Of a DNA stretch of 12,190 bases, positions 12,124 through 12,190 are shown one piece after another. The position numbers and the translations under genes were made by a program. Below the pieces are notes generated by a model. It did no database searches. It saw nothing but the letters and a program-made list of their open reading frames with translations, and was not told where the DNA came from. Origin of the DNA: DBFJGL01 sp048394785 (GTDB lineage Bacteria > Bacillota > Clostridia > Christensenellales > CAG-917). The stretch spans positions 1 through 12,190 of the forward strand of contig DBFJGL010000069.1 in the NCBI GenBank assembly GCA_048394785.1. The letters run 5' to 3'. Position 1 is the first letter of the stretch; every line of letters begins with the position of its first letter.

Positions 12124-12190
12124 AGTAGAGGGTATGCGCCGCACGCGGAAAAAATGCGCAAACGCTCGGTCGTTTGTAAATATTTCGCAT

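Noticed and set aside
11774..12190. Minus-strand frame running from the right edge through the lipoprotein gene
   Set aside because: Arg-rich shadow of the lipoprotein frame, which has a clear signal peptide and lipobox.

Overview
This looks like about 12 kb of a bacterial chromosome with a phage-derived module at its left edge. Strong GGAGG ribosome sites, several GTG starts, an HU gene, a lipoprotein and compact operons fit an anaerobic, gut-type member of the Firmicutes/Clostridia. That assignment is an inference from style; no rRNA or tRNA is present to fix it.

Left region (1-4386, minus strand): a phage head-packaging module read leftwards. It holds a large terminase with ATPase and nuclease motifs, a 101-residue protein resembling the C-terminal part of small terminase subunits, and a P22-like portal with an unusual low-complexity N-terminal extension. 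A further gene starts at 479, overlaps the portal 3' end by 20 bases and runs off the window at base 1. It encodes ten 11-residue repeats (an exact 33-bp DNA period, consensus A-D/E/H-x-V-E-K plus five variable residues). Consecutive genes overlap or nearly touch, so the module is probably translated as one unit. No integrase, repressor or att site is seen.

Middle (4387-5625): a short AT-rich gap holds a candidate promoter with a Fur/PerR-like inverted repeat. A plus-strand gene follows for an exported, membrane-anchored protein with a Tyr/Asp/Arg-rich cytoplasmic tail. Two back-to-back hairpin terminators separate it from the converging operon on its right.

Right-centre (5630-10195, minus strand): a three-gene operon under a near-consensus promoter. 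It encodes a long class III aminotransferase (GSA-aminomutase-like), an FGGY sugar/polyol kinase and a tandem class II aldolase whose first domain is degenerate. Kinase and aldolase overlap by one base. The logical reading is a transaminate or isomerise, phosphorylate, then retro-aldol cleave pathway for an amino sugar, amino polyol or ketose; the substrate is unknown.

Right (10318-12190): a divergently transcribed HU gene with a near-perfect promoter, RBS and terminator. Next comes an 814-bp gene-free stretch built from two tandem copies of a palindromic MITE/REP-like unit plus a solo half-element; the second copy carries an insertion of about 120 bp. The last gene is a minus-strand lipoprotein with a PepSY-like C-terminus.
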